Below, piece after piece: positions 34,128-45,052 of a DNA stretch of 64,000 nucleotides. The DNA is from Ambrosia x helenae. Its lineage: Eukaryota > Streptophyta > Magnoliopsida > Asterales > Asteraceae. A program made the position numbers and the translations under genes. Position 1 is the first letter of the stretch. Each line of letters opens with the position of its first letter. The notes beneath the pieces were generated by a model, which was not told where the DNA came from, made no database searches, and saw nothing but the letters and a program-made list of their open reading frames with translations. The DNA lies in the NCBI GenBank assembly GCA_030844895.1, contig CM061228.1, positions 136,071,068 to 136,135,067 on the forward strand, read 5' to 3'.

Positions 34128-34208
34128 TAGGTCATGTTAATGGTTTGTTGTAGTTTATGTAGTTGACTTGAATGTTTGAGTTCTACTAATAGTTTATGTA
34201 CTCTTTTG

Positions 34209-34676
34209 TTAGAGTCTTTTGTATTTGGATATGTTGACTTTTGAATGTAATGGGTCTTTTGTATTTGGGTCATCATGCTCAACCTCCTTCTTAACCTGCT
34301 CAAAAGGATCATCCTCAAGCTGCTGCCAAACCTGCTCATGCCAAAGCTGATGAAAGACAACTCTGTTTTTTAATGCATCATAGTCAGGATCAATATGCTC
34401 AACATATATATCAATTGATTTCTCAGTTTGAGCAATCTTGTTCAATACGCGCATATTATTGTCATTTAACAGTTGTCTTAAACCTAGTCCCAAGCCTTCC
34501 CATGGCAGCCTATAATGAAACCTAAACTCGTCATCTTCGTAATAACCAAGTTCCACCAGCATGTCATACAAGGTGATTATAGAGAAATAATCAGAGTTCA
34601 TCTCATCGATGTAGTTAACCTTCCCGTTAAGGTACATCAGATTTACTTGCATTGGATTAGTAAACCTCCCCGCCAT
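34209..34676 (-). CDS. PB1-like domain protein of the MULE
   Basis: An ORF of 155 aa on the opposite strand to the MuDR fragment and facing it tail to tail. It reads MAGRFTNPMQVNLMYLNGKV, then YFSIITLYDMLVELGYYEDD, EFRFHYRLPWEGL, and KIAQTEKSIDIYVEHI. This pattern is the PB1-like domain often found at the N-terminus of plant MULE transposases. The tail is acidic (EQVKKEVEHDDPNTKD). Since PB1-like and MuDR domains usually lie in order on one strand, the element looks rearranged. Confidence 0.6.
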   Translation of the reverse strand: MAGRFTNPMQVNLMYLNGKVNYIDEMNSDYFSIITLYDMLVELGYYEDDEFRFHYRLPWEGLGLGLRQLLNDNNMRVLNKIAQTEKSIDIYVEHIDPDYDALKNRVVFHQLWHEQVWQQLEDDPFEQVKKEVEHDDPNTKDPLHSKVNISKYKRL

Positions 34677-35227
34677 GATGAATTTTAAGTGACAATTTTT
34701 CAGTGGAGTAACCTGTATTGTTGATTGTTAACCAAATTTTTAACTTGCATATTATGATCATTACGAGTATAATAAACATGGGGTTTCAATGTAAGAATGT
34801 GGATTGATTGCCTTACCGTAGTGTTCTTCAAGATTGACTTCCTCTTCCCCAGTTCGCACAACCCATTATGTCGTATTTCTCTTCTTTCGATCGTGAATTT
34901 CCATTTGTGAGCTGTTGTAGAGGGGTTTGGAGGGAAACCAGAGCTGTGGAGGGAACAATCTGGGGGGAAAATCAGGTTAATATAGGGAACAAACAGGGGA
35001 AAATCAGGTTTATATGTAAGTTGACGATTTTGCCCCTGATTTAACGACACTGACCTAACTCCGTTAACGAAATATACTGTTTTGGCCTATTTCGTAAAAA
35101 ATCAGGGACTGTTCAAGCAATTTTCAAAATTTTAGACTAAACTAACATATTGGCTCAAAACACAAGGACGGTTTTGGTAATTATCTCTTATAGTAAATAA
35201 TTCCTTTACAAAAGGACTTTTATCTAA

Positions 35228-36623
35228 GACAAAATTACACTTTGTGTCCTTTATGTATTACCAAATTTATGAAACATGTCCTTTAAAAATAAAATTTCCA
35301 TTTTATGTCCAAAATCTCAGTTTTCTTAACAGTTTATGCCCTTTAGAAATAACCCAGTTAAAAAACCTAGTTATCCTAAATCCCCAAAGGGCAAAATGGT
35401 CCTTTCATTACCATTGACTCAAAATCCCCTGTTTTTACCTAATAAAGTGGGACCCATCTAAAACTAAAACAATATTTTATTTTATTTTAGTTTATTTATG
35501 GGACCTACCTACCACCCGCTTCATCTTCAACCTCCACCCCAATACCCTTAAACCACAACACCATCCATCACTTTTACCATCGTCAGCCAAGAACTCCGCT
35601 CACCATTGTCAGCCATCGGCATCATTTCCACAACAAGAAAAGTAACTTTACGTCCAAATAACTCTATAGATTTCCAACATCATGGACTAAAAAACCCCTT
35701 ATAACCCCACTTGACCAAAATCTCATCCTTTACGAAGCATCTTCTTCCCAGATGGCTTGTATGGTGACTTACGATGGCAATGGTGAAACGGGAAGGTTAT
35801 GGTTCATGATGTTCCAACGTTTGGCTCTAGGGTTGGCGGTGGTGTCGAGTTACTTCCTCATCCGTGTACGACGACCTTTATCAAATCTAGTAGTAGAGAC
35901 GTGTCGGTGTTGGATCAAACCAAGACAATGGCTAGGGGTTTTCGATTAGTCGTCTCCGGCAACCCGATTGATTTACCGGGCGTATCAGTGTCATCGGGCC
36001 GCCAGAAAGAGATGTAGCATCTGGGCTTTAAACGCTTAACCCTTGCTTCCGATGATGGCAGCTAGGGTTCCGTCACCCTTTCCCCCTTCCAGTAAAGCTT
36101 CGACGAGCCAGACCTCTCTTGATTTCGTTTTTCAGGATCCTTGATTTATGATAAGAATTTAATTTGGGGTAGAGATGGTGTTTGTTGCTAGTGGTGGTTG
36201 TTGTTCCTCGCCAGTGAGGTGAAGAGACGGTGACAGACGGTAGTAAATGTAGATGAAAGGCATAGAATGTACTGCACTTGTTCATATTCATTTAATTAAT
36301 AAAGAATAAAAAAAAATAACTTTGAACTGATGTTTAATTTATAAATAAAATGAATATTCATAATTGAAAATAAAGATATGTGAATGGACCATTTTGCCCT
36401 TGGATAAATGGAGGTTAACTGGATTTATTAACTGGGTTAGTGTAAAAGGGCATAACATGTTAGAAAAACAAATAATTTGAACAGAAAAACAAATAATTTA
36501 AACATAAAATGAATTTTTTTTCTATAAAAGACATATTTCATAATTTTAGTCATACATAAAAGATACAACGTTTAATTTTGTCTTTTATCTAAATACATAA
36601 AGGATACAACCTATAATTTTGTC
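35228..36623. mobile_element. MULE-like element, 10-bp TSD, repeated right tip
   Basis: Ends GACAAAATTA and TAATTTTGTC begin long similar TIRs (shared words TTTATGTATT, TGCCCTTT, AACCCAGTTAA). The 10-bp TTTTATCTAA is at 35218-35227, 36583-36592 and 36624-36633. The interior (about 35480-36290) is GC-richer and may be captured gene sequence, but no protein family was recognised in its frames. Confidence 0.7.
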
Positions 36624-36704
36624 TTTTATCTAAAGCACACCCCAAAGTTAAAGTTAAAGGACAATTATTGTAACCAACACTTTTCCAATAGAAAGAGGAC
36701 TTTT

Positions 36705-37134
36705 GTTTGGCTCTCCTTATTTCCACCTCCTTATAACTTATAACTTTTTTTAAAAAGTTAATAAGTTACAAAAAGTGTTTGGCAAAAGGAAAAAGACCTT
36801 TTGTTTTAACTTTTTGTAAGCCTATGATAAGTTGTTTTGGAAAAGTAAGGGAGGAGTGACTTTTTAAACCTCCTTATAACTTATTGATGGTTATTTACCT
36901 ATATGCCCTTATTATATCCTTACACCTTCCCTCCTTATACCCTTTTTGGTCATTTTACCTAAATAAGTTAAACCAAACACTTTCTTACAAACTAACTTAT
37001 CAACTTATTGTTTTTCCCCACCACATAAGCTAATCCAAACACTTTTTTAAAAACTCTTTTTTAAAAACTCATAAGTTAATAAGTCCTTTTAACAAAAAGT
37101 CCTTTTTCCTTCAAATAAGTTTATACAAACATGC
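36705..37134. mobile_element. Insertion in the promoter of F-box gene B
   Basis: Compared with gene A, the promoter of gene B is split inside ACTTTTGTACCCAC by about 430 bp of sequence. The insert has AAAAGTTAATAAGTTACAAA at the left and AAGTTAATAAG words near the right in reverse sense. It looks like a MITE, but ends and TSD are not exact. Confidence 0.5.
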
Positions 37135-37198
37135 CCTTTGTACCCACGCGTCGCCTATTGTCAAAAACCGGTAAAAGTACCCAAACCACATTTCATCT

Positions 37199-39465
37199 AT
37201 GGCATCAACCTCCGCCACAGAACCACCACCGCCGTCGACGGCGGCAGAACAACCTCCAAACTGGCTACAAATGCCTCACGAGCTGATGACAATAATACTC
37301 CAACGATTAAATCCCGTAGAAATCCTCCATATCGTACAAAAGGTATGCACAACGTGGCGGACAATCTGCAAAGATCCGGCCATGTGGAAGTCCATTGATA
37401 TGCTCGAATACGTTCTGCCTTGGGATGAGGACAATCAGCAGCTTACTAAGAACGCAATTGATCGGAGCTGTGGTCAATTGATTGATTTAAAGCTCGAGTG
37501 CTTTTGTACGGATGATCTCCTTCATCACATGTCTCAATTGTATGTTTCTTATCCTTTCATCCATATTTTGTTAATTTTCTCATCTAGCTGGTTAAATTAT
37601 AGGTTATGAAATTTGTTGTAGATATTGTTGATTTGTTATTAGGTTTAGAATGTGATTAGAATGTGATTGATCTGACACTTGACACTTGAGATGAAAAATG
37701 GGTTGGTTAATACTTCGTGGATAACTAGAGTGATTATTATTACACTACTGTTATGAAGTAGCGTAATAATATTTACTCTAATTCGTTTTGTTGTTATATG
37801 TTATTACACTGCAACAAAATGAACTATAGTCAGTGGCGGAGGATCCAGGAATTTTTTTTGCTGGGTCCCCTTTTTAGGTGTTCCGTTTCATATGACTGAA
37901 CATAAAAAAATCGGATCGTTTCAGGGGTTCGGTTCGGTTCGGGTACGGATCATCGCATAATAAAAACTAGTAAATGAACCCCGCTGATCGATAACTAATT
38001 TTTGTAGCGACCACGGTATATTGAGAGCGATAAGATCCAATTTGAAATGCCTATAGCTAATCTGTTTTAAGTAAATTTTGATGGCAATGATGATGATTTT
38101 AGGGAATAGGACTTGATGACTTAAAGCGGTTCGGGTCAAAATGGGTAACTATTTTAGTAACGGCTTAACGGGTCAATTGGATATTCATAATCAATTTATT
38201 ATATAGTGCGAAACCGATTATTGCCACATAAGAGATTATTATTATATAATTCAAACACATAGTAAAAAATATAATTCAAACGCATAGCAAATAAAAGGCA
38301 TATATACTTTTGTATGCACCTTCCTACATTTTGAAGACCACATTATTGAAACAGATTATGCAAATGATGCCTACACTTAGTAAAGAGGTTCATGCATATG
38401 TCTTATATCGATTTGGTTCGATTTGGTTGGGAACAGAGAGATTTCAAATGCAATCTTAGACCAGAATATTTGTTAATGGCATCAAATCACTACACCCAAA
38501 CAGAAACCGAATTGGATTTATTGCATTATGCATAGCCTAACAATAGTATTTTCAAACAGAAACCAAATTGGATCATCAATTAAAACACACAAACATCAAA
38601 TTCACAATCACAATTGATCTAAAGTGGAATCAAAATTTAGAAATAGAAACCATACCTGTATCGAATTATGAATTGCAGCAATGTTATGATTCAAAACAGG
38701 AGCTCAATTAGTTGAAAGGTAGAGAAAAATGTACTGGGGGACTTTCTCGGTTTAGTCCCTAAGATCTTCATGGATATACAGTAAGATTAAACATGTGATT
38801 CACCTGACAACAATAATCCAGTTATGTACAAATTGTTTAATCTATGAACAAAGAGCACAAAGAAAAAAGAATAAACAATGAATGGACATAAATGACAATA
38901 ATAATCAACACACCTGTTAAGGAGGCTGGAGAGGCAGCTGAAGGGTGGAAGGAGCGGATGCAGCGGAGTTGGAGGTTGGAGAAGACTAGGCGAGAGGAGC
39001 TATGGGGGAAAAACGAACTGAGAGGATTGGGAAGACAGAAGAGTGAGGGAGGTGACTTGTTTCTTTTCTTTATCAAACCCTAAAGTGGGTTTAGAAAAAA
39101 AAAAAAAAAAGAACAAAAAAATGGGTACCTTAAGGATTCGATCCGGCTACATTAAGCATAACATAGGGGCTTCAAAACCAGTGGAACACTTTGCATTTTT
39201 AGTTATGGGTTCCTTTCCAATTTTTCTTATGGGTTCCTCTCCAATTTTATATATCGATTAACACTATAATTTCCAAACCGACTGGGTTCCCGGGAAGCCT
39301 AAATCTGCCCCTGACTATAGTCATGGTTTAAAAAAACGGGTGAGACGTACGTCTCGAGGCGAAACCCTAAGAAAACAAGTCTGAGGCGCGCCTCATTGGG
39401 TTCAGATTGTACATACGCCTCTAAGGGCTGAGGCGCTAATGCGCCTCGGTGGTTTAGGGTGTGTG

Positions 39466-39496
<31 letters not shown>

Positions 39497-40652
39497 TTTT
39501 TTGTGTTTTAGACTTTTTTGGTCAATTATTTTATTTTTGATGTGTGTGTTTGATTTTTAGACTTTTCTAGGTCAAGTATTTTATTTTTTATAGACACATA
39601 AAATTTATATTTATTTTTTGACCGCGCCTCGAGCTTACGCCTCGGTTCGCCTCGAGGCTCGTCTCCGTTCTTTTGAACTTTGACTAGAGTAATTATTATT
39701 AGCTATATAGAATTGTGGCATAATAATGATTACTCTTGTACCATTTGCACGTTAAGGGCAGTTTGTTGATCATAATGCTGATTACATATTAACTCATGAC
39801 TTCTTATTGATCAATCAATGTTAATTCATAACTTAATACTGTTGTTGTGTTTTGAATATTAACTCTTTAACTTCTTATCGATCAACCAATGTTAATTCAT
39901 AACTTAATACTGTTCTTTGATGTGTTTTTTGATGATCATCAGATGAATTTAACTTGTACATTGTAGATTTACATAATTGAAAGAAATTTTGTTGTTTTTC
40001 TTTGGCTCAAAAGTTAAAATGGTGAACTTTTGTGCACAGCTCAAATAAGCTGAAACGTCTCTGCTTGTCAAACTGTGACAACATCACAAGTAGTGGGTTG
40101 CGTAACGCGGTTAAAAAGCTACCACAACTGGAAGAACTACACCTTTACTACACCTCTATCAATGTAGAAGACATTGAAGTGATTGGACAAAGTTGCCCTC
40201 ATCTCAAATCCTTCAAGTTAAACAAAGAGTTCATCCTACCGCATATTGATTTTGACGGAGATGCTCTAGCAATTGCCAATAGCATGCCCGAGTTACGCCA
40301 TTTGCAGTTATTTGGAAACAAAATGAGCAACGAAGGTCTCCAAGCCATTTTACATGGCTGCCTGCACCTAGAATTCCTTGATGTTCGCAGGTGTTTTAAC
40401 CTTAACCTTGGTGCTGGGAATTTAGAAAAATTATGCGTAGAACGGGTCAAAGATTTTAAGCATCCTTATGACTCAACAAAGAACTGCGGTTTTGTTGTTC
40501 AAGCTCATACTTTTGATGGCATTGATGATATGTATTCATCTGGGTATTCTGATGCGGATGACTATTCAGAAGATGGCTTTTATGAAGACGACTATGACTT
40601 CTCTGGCGGCAGTGTCATATCTGAAGAGGACGATTATGATTATTATGATTGA
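37199..40652 (+). CDS. F-box/LRR protein, SKIP19/FBL23-like, copy B
   Basis: Two exons, 37199-37539 and 40040-40652, join to 317 codons. It is nearly identical to the gene at 28620. It differs by a 4-residue deletion after VLPWDED and scattered changes (for example D to N in the F-box, HSV to HIV). The F-box (about 21-64), LRR segments and acidic C-terminus (SGYSDADDYSEDGFYEDDYD) are all kept, so it looks functional. The intron has grown to 2.5 kb through two hAT insertions, and the promoter holds a separate insertion about 65 bp before the start codon, so expression may differ from copy A. The role would be an SCF substrate receptor with unknown target. Confidence 0.88.
37831..39313. mobile_element. 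hAT-type element in intron of F-box gene B
   Basis: Ends CAGTGGCGGAGGATCCAGGA and, reversed, CAGGGGCAGATTTAGGCTTC are flanked by perfect 8-bp TSDs ACTATAGT (37823-37830 and 39314-39321). At 1.48 kb it has no recognisable transposase. A GC-richer block at 38920-39070 might be captured sequence. The neighbouring hAT shares its right TSD. Confidence 0.85.
39322..39682. mobile_element. hAT-type MITE adjoining the previous hAT
   Basis: Ends CATGGTTTAAAAAAACGG and, reversed, CAAAGTTCAAAAGAACGG are inverted. Flanks are ACTATAGT (39314-39321) and ACTAGAGT (39683-39690), 7 of 8 bases equal. Arms carry GCCTCG/CGAGGC words. A GT run and a run of 22 Ts lie at about 39460-39502. Confidence 0.7.
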
Positions 40653-43327
40653 AAGATTAATCTTTGGTAAACATTAGAGCTTTGTTGAATTGCCATGATT
40701 TACTTTATGTTATTATTGTTTATGCATTTGGATTGATAATTAGGAAACCCTGATAAGCTAATTATTGAATACTCGACCCGAATAATAGCCCAGTTAACTC
40801 GCAATAGCTGGGTAATTTGGATCAGCTCGCGTATGCATATTCATCGTGATACCATGTTGGTTGATTTATAAAATATCTAGGGAACATTTACTATTTTTGT
40901 AATCTGCATATGGAGTGCATCTTCTTATTCAATTTATTTTATGATCATCATAAATGCGGTTATAGATGGTCTAACAAGGATGATATCATGATATCAAGAT
41001 GCAGCAACTCAGACTAGTGCACCAGGCACCATAATGTTAGTATAACAGATTGGCTGATAGGCTCGTGTTGTTAGGTTTGATCGTATCCACTCATTCCTGA
41101 GCACAAAGGTGAATCGCAACACGCGGATGAACCCATTAGAAGGGTCTTGAGCCTGTAGCCTTGAACACCAGTCTTAGATAGTCAAGCCAATCTACCACGT
41201 GTAACATGTATAAGCTAGACAGTGATGGTAGAGAACAGATGGTTTGTTAGGATTTCTTGTTCCATGATTCAAGTGGATCATGGATGCCCTTCCTTTAAAA
41301 AAAGTAATAAAAAAAAAAACCCATTCTAGTATCATACATGGGCTTGGAGGCTGGAGCCATATGTTAAGTATGTCTTCAGCCCATTCTAGTATCAGTGTAT
41401 GACTTGGGTCTAAAAATTCTAATGGCATAATTAGACTTGAGCAAAAAAAACCGGTTCGCGAACTGGGACCGAAGAAACCGACCCGAACCGGTGCGAGGTA
41501 AAACCGGTTCCTACACGAACCGGTGTGGTTCTATATACAAACCGCCGGTCCTAGCATCGAACCCACATATTTTGAAGAAAAACCGAACCGAACCGGTTCC
41601 TGCACGAACCGGTTCTTGAACCGATCACAGAAACCGGTTCCAAACCGGTTTTTACCGTTTTAAAAATCTGAACGTTAGAAACGACCGTTAGGCTCGATTT
41701 TTTAACTTTTTGACCGTTAATTTGCACCAAAAATCACCATTTTGCCATCCCAAGTTAGTATAAATAGGTTTAGATGTTTTGGGTTGATCACAACACTCAA
41801 AAACGCAAAAAATGAACCCGAAAACCAAAAAAACGCAATAGTATTCAAGGGCACTAGGCACATAGGCCTCGCCTAGGACCTAGGCGTGAGGCGCAAAAAA
41901 GCGAAGGCTTGAAAAAAAATGAATATAGAAAATAAAGTAAAAATGTATTAAAATAATACTATTTTTCATCTAAATAGTATCAAAAATTTAAATATTGATG
42001 TATTAGTGTATAGAAGTAGTTTTCCTTAGATAAAAGTATAAATCTGGCTGGAATCTAGCCATAATTTAACGAATTTGGCTGGAAACTCTTCGAAATTTGG
42101 GAATCTAGCTGAAATCTGCGCCTAAACCATCACCTGGATAATTAAAGTGCAATTTCCTCGACTCAAAGCGCAAATGCATCGTTTCGCCTAAAAGATGAGC
42201 ATAGACGCAAGAGCCTATAGCTTTTAACAACTACGGTCTTTACCTTTCTGAATAGATGTGACCTGCATAAAACAATCGTGTCATGTAACCAGCCAACCAG
42301 GCATTTGAAGAAAATGGGATGTGCGAAAGAGTTTGTACATACAATATGCCAAGTAAACATGGACTACACACAAGGCGTTTGAACAAAATGCGACGTACAT
42401 AAAAGTTTGTATGTATGTATGTATGTGTGAATAATAAGCCAAGTAAATATGGACTACTCCATTTATCAGTGTAAACTGACATGATGGATCAAGGTACAAT
42501 TTCAATGTGTATCAAAAGATATGATTGTAAGTTGCATAACAATATATATCCGTATGCCTTTGGACATAGTATCCATCACCAACCCATGTTTGTACTATTA
42601 TTATCCGTACACACTTCTAAGGCTGCCTCATATGGTAATAACATCACTTCCCTTTCCTTTTTACTCAACTACTTATCTATTTCTACAACACTCCCAAAAA
42701 AAATTATTCACATTATCACATAGAAGGGACAAACCAAAAACCCACATATTCAAAGCCAGAACCATATTTGATTTTAACTAATAAAAATGTTAGTGAAAAT
42801 GTGTTCTTTTGTTTTTTTTATGTAATGTAATTTTGATTGATAAAAAATGGATGGGTTAGATTGTTAGGCACCGACAAACAACGCTATGCATTACATTTAT
42901 TTATTAATTAATAGATAGTAATAGTAATAGTAATATTTTGATTAATAAAAAAAGTGCATGAGTTACAGTGTCACGTAACAACACTATTCATTACATTTAT
43001 TTATTAATAGATAGTAGTATCATGCATGGGTTCAAATGGGTTACTAGATGAGTAGATGTCCGCTGTCTTTACCCTACTCAATCAAAGAGGATGTTTAGAT
43101 TTGTCATTTTAAATACATAGGGCTAGGGATAACGTAAACACTTAATGCTATAATTGTGATCTCATAATGTATTTGAGAATTTGAAAGAATGGTTGGTTAT
43201 GTCTACTTTAATTGAAACGCAGAATATCTAGGGATATGTATGAATCACATTTGGCTTACCTATTCTAGCAAATCTAGGAATCCACGATTTTTAATTATAG
43301 GGGTTCCTTTTGTTAAATTTTTTTAAA
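40653..43327. other. Intergenic with degenerate repeats
   Basis: 40653-40730 matches the 3' UTR of gene A, then similarity ends. 41440-41640 holds AACCGGTTC words like the hAT arms, without a closed end. 41848-42225 has CGCCTAGG/GAGGCG words of MITE style. 42890-43030 carries a short imperfect duplication (TTACATTTATTTATTAAT). No gene was recognised. Confidence 0.4.
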
Positions 43328-44186
43328 GGGAAAATGACCAATATAGCCCGTTGACCGGGCATTTTGCACAACTAGCCCTCTCCACCGTCTTTGGAGAGAC
43401 GGGACACGGCTCCCAACCAGTCTGAACCGTCTCCGAGACCGTTTGGTTTTATAGCCAATTGCAAGCCAACACGTGGCGTCTCTGATCCCGAGGCTGTACC
43501 GTCTCTCTCCAGACGGGTCAGAAATCTCTCCCAGACGGTTCACGTGTTCCCATGCCGGCTGCCTTCGGTTCAACCGTCTCCCAGACGGTTCACGTTTACC
43601 AATGCCGGCTGCCTTCGGTTCAAGCGTCTCCCAGACGGGTCACATTTCCCAAGTCGTCTTAAGCCGTTTTGTGCTACCGTCTGAACCGTCTGAACCGTCT
43701 CACGAGTGTATATAAATACCCCAATTCACTTAACGAAATTTGCACCCACCCCTCTCCTCTAAGCTTTCATCTTCCAATCCAATAACGTTTTTTTACTTTC
43801 CCAGCCGAAGCCTACCGGCTTACGAAAATATTGTCCCGATTACTTGGATTGTTGTTTCATCTGCGTACGGCTACTTGGATTGTTGTTCCATCTGCGCGTG
43901 GTTTGCAACCCGTGTAATGGATCGATGATGTGGTGGTCTACAAATTTAGGCAAGTTCGTTCGCTTTCCGAATTTATGTCTCGATGTTCGACGTGTGCTCA
44001 CTGAGAACTATTGTTACATAAAACGAGGAAACGTCTCGGACTTGTCTGTGTAGAGCACATACACCATTCGAAACAACGTCTATGTAGACCACTGCTACTA
44101 CCGCCGCTGCGGAGGACAAAACATCTAACACTAAGATGTAGTCCTCAATAGTTGGTTAGACACTACGATTACTTCAAACAAAGTTC

Positions 44187-44312
44187 TTAGTTCTGGAAGT
44201 AAATTTGGGAAGTTTGTTGTAATAGTGTAGTTTTTTAATCGTTGCTTCTTAATTCTGGAAGTAAATTTAGGAAGTTTGTTGTAATAGTGTAGTTTTTTTA
44301 TTGTTGTTGTAT
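44187..44312. repeat. Tandem duplication, unit about 62 bp
   Basis: Two copies of a unit reading TTCTGGAAGTAAATTTGGGA (second copy TTAGGA) then AGTTTGTTGTAATAGTGTAG stand side by side in the transposon at 43328-45532. Confidence 0.7.
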
Positions 44313-44372
44313 ATTTGTGATTGTAATAGTATAGTACGTTTAATGAAATATTTACCTTAATATAAAAACAAA

Positions 44373-44504
44373 ATTGCATTAATATTAATAAAAATATAAA
44401 CATTAATTGCATTAAATAAAAAGTTAATAAATTACAAAATTGCATTAATATTAATAAAAATATAAACATTAATTGCATTAAATAAAAAGTTAATAAATTA
44501 CAAA
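44373..44504. repeat. Tandem duplication, unit 66 bp
   Basis: Two essentially identical units beginning ATTGCATTAATATTAATAAA and ending AAGTTAATAAATTACAAA lie directly next to each other, next to the 3' end of the Myb-like ORF. Confidence 0.8.
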
Positions 44505-44855
44505 TTAATTAAGACGATGTCTTATCATTTGCCAAACGGACACGTGTTTAAACTCTTTACGCTCCCTGTTTTTATACTGTCTTAGACCGTGTCTAATTGC
44601 CACGTCTTCGGGAAAGTTAAAGGGTACGTCGTAAAGAGTCCGGTTGTGGTGCCCGTTGAAGATTTGACACTTTGTCGTCAAATCGCTCAACTTGCGGCTT
44701 AGGGACTCGGTGGTACGTTCTGACCCTCCAACGAGCCGGTTGTATTCATTCAGTATCCGGAACCATTTGTTGTTAAGGTGTGTGCTTTCTTCAACATGAA
44801 GCCATGCTGCAATCAAGGCAATCTCTTGTTCTTCCGTCCATCTTTGAGGTGCCAT
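44505..44855 (-). CDS. Myb/SANT-like DNA-binding ORF of a DNA transposon
   Basis: An ORF of 116 aa starting MAPQRWTEEQEIALIAAWLH. It has W-rich helix positions (W6, W18, W31), NNKWFRILNEYNRLVGG, LSRKLSDLTTKCQIFNGHH and an end HVSVWQMIRHRLN. This matches the trihelix or Myb-like ORF1 protein that accompanies PIF/Harbinger transposases in plants and is often misannotated as a host protein. It has no stop inside and lies between long TIRs. A related ORF with the same end pattern (HVATWRLLRDRFN) is at 58820-59179. Confidence 0.7.
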   Translation of the reverse strand: MAPQRWTEEQEIALIAAWLHVEESTHLNNKWFRILNEYNRLVGGSERTTESLSRKLSDLTTKCQIFNGHHNRTLYDVPFNFPEDVAIRHGLRQYKNRERKEFKHVSVWQMIRHRLN

Positions 44856-44867
44856 TTTTGTATGATT

Positions 44868-45052
44868 TGGACGGTGTTGGACGGTGTTGGACGGTGGTGG
44901 TGGGGTGGTAGATATTGTTTAGACGATGTTGGACGGTGTTGGACGGTGGTGGTGGGGTGTTAGATATTGTTTAGACGGTGTTGGACGGTGGTCGTCGGGT
45001 TGTAGATAGTGTTTAGACGGAGTTGCACGGTGGTGGATAGTGTTTAGACGGG
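44868..45052. repeat. Minisatellite of TTGGACGGTG units
   Basis: Repeated blocks of GTTGGACGGTG, GGTGGTGGGG and TAGATATTGTTTAGACG recur about every 60 bp, three to four times with drift. It lies upstream of the Myb-like ORF and may be its promoter region. Confidence 0.7.

Larger units (their letters stand above)
33122..35187. mobile_element. MULE with about 190-bp TIRs and two short ORFs
   Basis: Ends GAGTTAATTACCAAAACCGT and, reversed, GAGATAATTACCAAAACCGT extend into long TIRs with similarity to about 33310 and 35005. Perfect 9-bp TSDs TTATAGTAA lie at 33113-33121 and 35188-35196. A MuDR-type DNA-binding ORF lies on plus and a PB1-like ORF on minus. The catalytic transposase core is missing. 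Confidence 0.85.

Noticed and set aside
44187..44504. CRISPR-like array because of regular repeats
   Set aside because: Only two copies per unit without spacers, inside a plant transposon; simple tandem duplications.
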